Positions 60,376-61,553 of a DNA stretch of 61,553 nt are shown piece after piece. The notes under the pieces are model-generated. The model did no database searches. It was not told the origin of the DNA and saw only the letters and a list, made by a program, of their open reading frames with translations. Location of the stretch: positions 1-61,553 of the forward strand of contig CAMBMO010000013.1 in NCBI GenBank assembly GCA_945868805.1, written 5' to 3'. Within the stretch, counting starts at the first letter, position 1. Each line of letters opens with the position of its first letter. Both the position numbers and the translations under genes were made by a program. The stretch comes from Singulisphaera sp. GP187 (GTDB taxonomy: Bacteria > Planctomycetota > Phycisphaerae > Phycisphaerales > SM1A02).

Positions 60376-61218
60376 TCAAGGAGTCGGATCGGGACCTTTG
60401 CCTGCAGTTCCGGAACGTGGGGCTTTCGGCTTCGAAGTGGCAACCTTCGGCTTCACAACACGAGGAGGCTTTGGACTTGGACTTTCGACTCCCGAACTCT
60501 CGACGATGGGAGCCGGAGCGCTGGGAGCCGCGAGGCTGGGAGTATCCAATCTGCGAACCACTGGTGGTTTTGTTGCTGGGGCACGGGCAGGTGAAACTGC
60601 ATCCGTCGGGGCCGACTGCGGTTGCGGCGGCGATGGCGCGACCTCCGGAGCTCGAGCGGGCGGAGTGCCTGGAGAACCAATTCGTCCTGGAACTTGCGGA
60701 CGGAAGAATCCAGCGGATCCACTTGGTCTGTTGGAACTTCCTTCGGGCGAACCAGGACCACGACTGAATCCTCCCTGACCACCAGTGAACCCTCCGCTCG
60801 AACCACCGCAGTCTCGGCGTGCGTTGCCTCTGCTGAAAGGCCGACTCGACGGCCGCCCCGATGGCGGTCGACTTGGAAAGCGAGGTTGCCCCCCCGTGCC
60901 AGAACCACCGAATCCTCCACCGGGCGATGCGCTACCAGGCCGCAACGGACCCTTCTTTGGCGGAGTGCCCTTACCCTTCTTCTGTGCTTCGTTCAGAACG
61001 AGCGGGCGACCGTTCAAGATCTTGCCCTGCAATGTTTCGATCACGAGTTGCCCGCGGACCGCCTCGCGAAACATCGCTATCGCGAAGCAACGACTCTCGC
61101 CAGTCTCTGGATCCATCACGAGAACCAGATCTTCGAGATCTGTGAAAGGCTTGAACACCTCTTTCAATTGCTCGAGAGTGACACCATTCTCCAAGTTGCC
61201 AACATAAACTTTGTACAT
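60376..61218 (-). CDS. RRM-domain RNA-binding protein with long Pro/Gly-rich tail
   Basis: A 280-residue protein. Residues 1-80 form one RRM: RNP2 is KVYVGNLE, RNP1 is degenerate (RCFAIAMF). Residues 95-280 are low complexity, rich in Pro, Gly, Ser, Arg and Lys, ending in SGTAGKGPDPTP. AAAGGG precedes ATG 61218. Bacterial single-RRM proteins bind RNA and are often cold-linked. The long tail is unusual because most have only a short Gly-rich end. It lies 157 bases beyond the 5S terminator, so it is transcribed separately or by read-through. Confidence 0.88.
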   Translation of the reverse strand: MYKVYVGNLENGVTLEQLKEVFKPFTDLEDLVLVMDPETGESRCFAIAMFREAVRGQLVIETLQGKILNGRPLVLNEAQKKGKGTPPKKGPLRPGSASPGGGFGGSGTGGQPRFPSRPPSGRPSSRPFSRGNARRDCGGSSGGFTGGQGGFSRGPGSPEGSSNRPSGSAGFFRPQVPGRIGSPGTPPARAPEVAPSPPQPQSAPTDAVSPARAPATKPPVVRRLDTPSLAAPSAPAPIVESSGVESPSPKPPRVVKPKVATSKPKAPRSGTAGKGPDPTP

Positions 61219-61374
61219 GAAACCCTTTCAAATCCCCTCGGTTTGAATGCGACGGTTCGATGATAGCGAGAGGAACAGGAGACAAGCAAGTCTGCTTGAA
61301 AGGACTGATCAACCAAACCGACCCACCAAAATCCACTCGATCACCGACAGTTATAGATAAAAAAGCACAGATAG

Positions 61375-61410
61375 AAAAAAGAGCCCCACCCAGTTACCCG
61401 GATGGGGCTC
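61375..61410 (-). terminator. Intrinsic terminator of the rRNA operon
   Basis: Stem of 11 pairs with one G-U (GAGCCCCATCC arm; GGGTGGGGCTC arm), loop about eight bases, followed on the minus strand by six U residues (A6 at 61375-61380). It sits just after the 5S gene. Confidence 0.88.
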
Positions 61411-61415
61411 ATGAA

Positions 61416-61521
61416 GTCGGCGATGACCTACTTTCCCGCTGAGCAGTATCATCGGCAGCGAAAATTTCACTTCTGTGTTCGGGATGGGAACAGGTGTTTC
61501 CTTTCGCTTATCGTCACCGAC
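61416..61521 (-). rRNA. rrf: 5S ribosomal RNA
   Basis: About 106 bases on the minus strand. Conserved 5S landmarks are CACCTGTTCCCATCCCGAAC and, near the 3' side, GATGATACTGC and GGGAAAGTAGGTC. The ends pair as helix I (GTCGGTGACGA with TCATCGCCGAC). The 23S gene should lie beyond the right edge, and bases 61522-61553 are the spacer. Confidence 0.93.
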
Positions 61522-61553
61522 AAATCCCTAAACATCCTTTCGGACCCTCAGGG

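Overview
The window looks like chromosomal DNA of a member of the Planctomycetota, most likely class Phycisphaerae. The main evidence is two secreted proteins that end in paired EF-hand, dockerin-like modules (GDINGDG type), an RRM-type RNA-binding protein next to a 5S rRNA gene, a small ECF sigma factor followed by a tetratricopeptide gene, and prepilin-like and Tat-signal proteins with the usual planctomycetal look. The cell should have an outer membrane with Kdo-containing LPS (kdsB, TolC-type protein, MlaE) and diaminopimelate peptidoglycan (MurE with the DNPR motif). The class assignment is inference. The gene content is core chromosomal: I see no insertion sequence, prophage, CRISPR array or plasmid function, and no gap above 300 bases without a gene or RNA.

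Layout. Bases 1-2071 (minus) hold a two-helix membrane protein, an ECF sigma factor, an unknown protein and a TPR protein cut by the window edge. Bases 2102-8122 (minus) form a tightly coupled four-gene exported operon: NHL-repeat protein, YtkA-like protein, di-heme peroxidase and a dockerin-tailed LVIVD protein. An NhaD-type antiporter diverges from it. Then come a lipoprotein, thiS-thiG, a trpG/pabA glutaminase, tRNA-Ala with its own terminator, mutS, and a 2,028-residue HAF/PPC/fibronectin-III/dockerin giant. Bases 21299-24967 hold HlyD and YtcA-like genes diverging from a TolC-like gene and a thioredoxin. Bases 24978-32056 (minus) are one run, def-fmt-queA-murE-murF-mraY. A TPR gene, kdsB, an M1 aminopeptidase and a divergent-type pyrG follow.

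The right third carries tRNA-Met, tRNA-Arg, trmL, a pseudopilin, a Spy-like protein, mrp, an ETHE1-like/rhodanese fusion, pqiA, tdh-kbl (threonine to glycine plus acetyl-CoA), a Tat-signal TIM barrel, an unknown secreted protein, guaA, an HPK-like anti-sigma/STAS/MlaE run, dprA, two unknown genes, mdh, tRNA-Ile, an hscB-like gene coupled to two CNNM/CorC-type membrane genes, the RRM gene, and the 5S rRNA that ends an rRNA operon entering from the right.

Gene packing is extreme. Many start codons overlap the previous stop as ATGA, GTGA or TTGA, and three convergent pairs overlap in coding sequence. The observations I rate highest are the exported peroxidase/beta-propeller operon, the ETHE1-like protein that keeps only the mononuclear-iron triad, the anti-sigma/STAS/MlaE run without MlaF, the exporter lacking an inner-membrane pump, the non-canonical CTP synthase, and short tandem repeats placed at the 3' ends of four unrelated genes.
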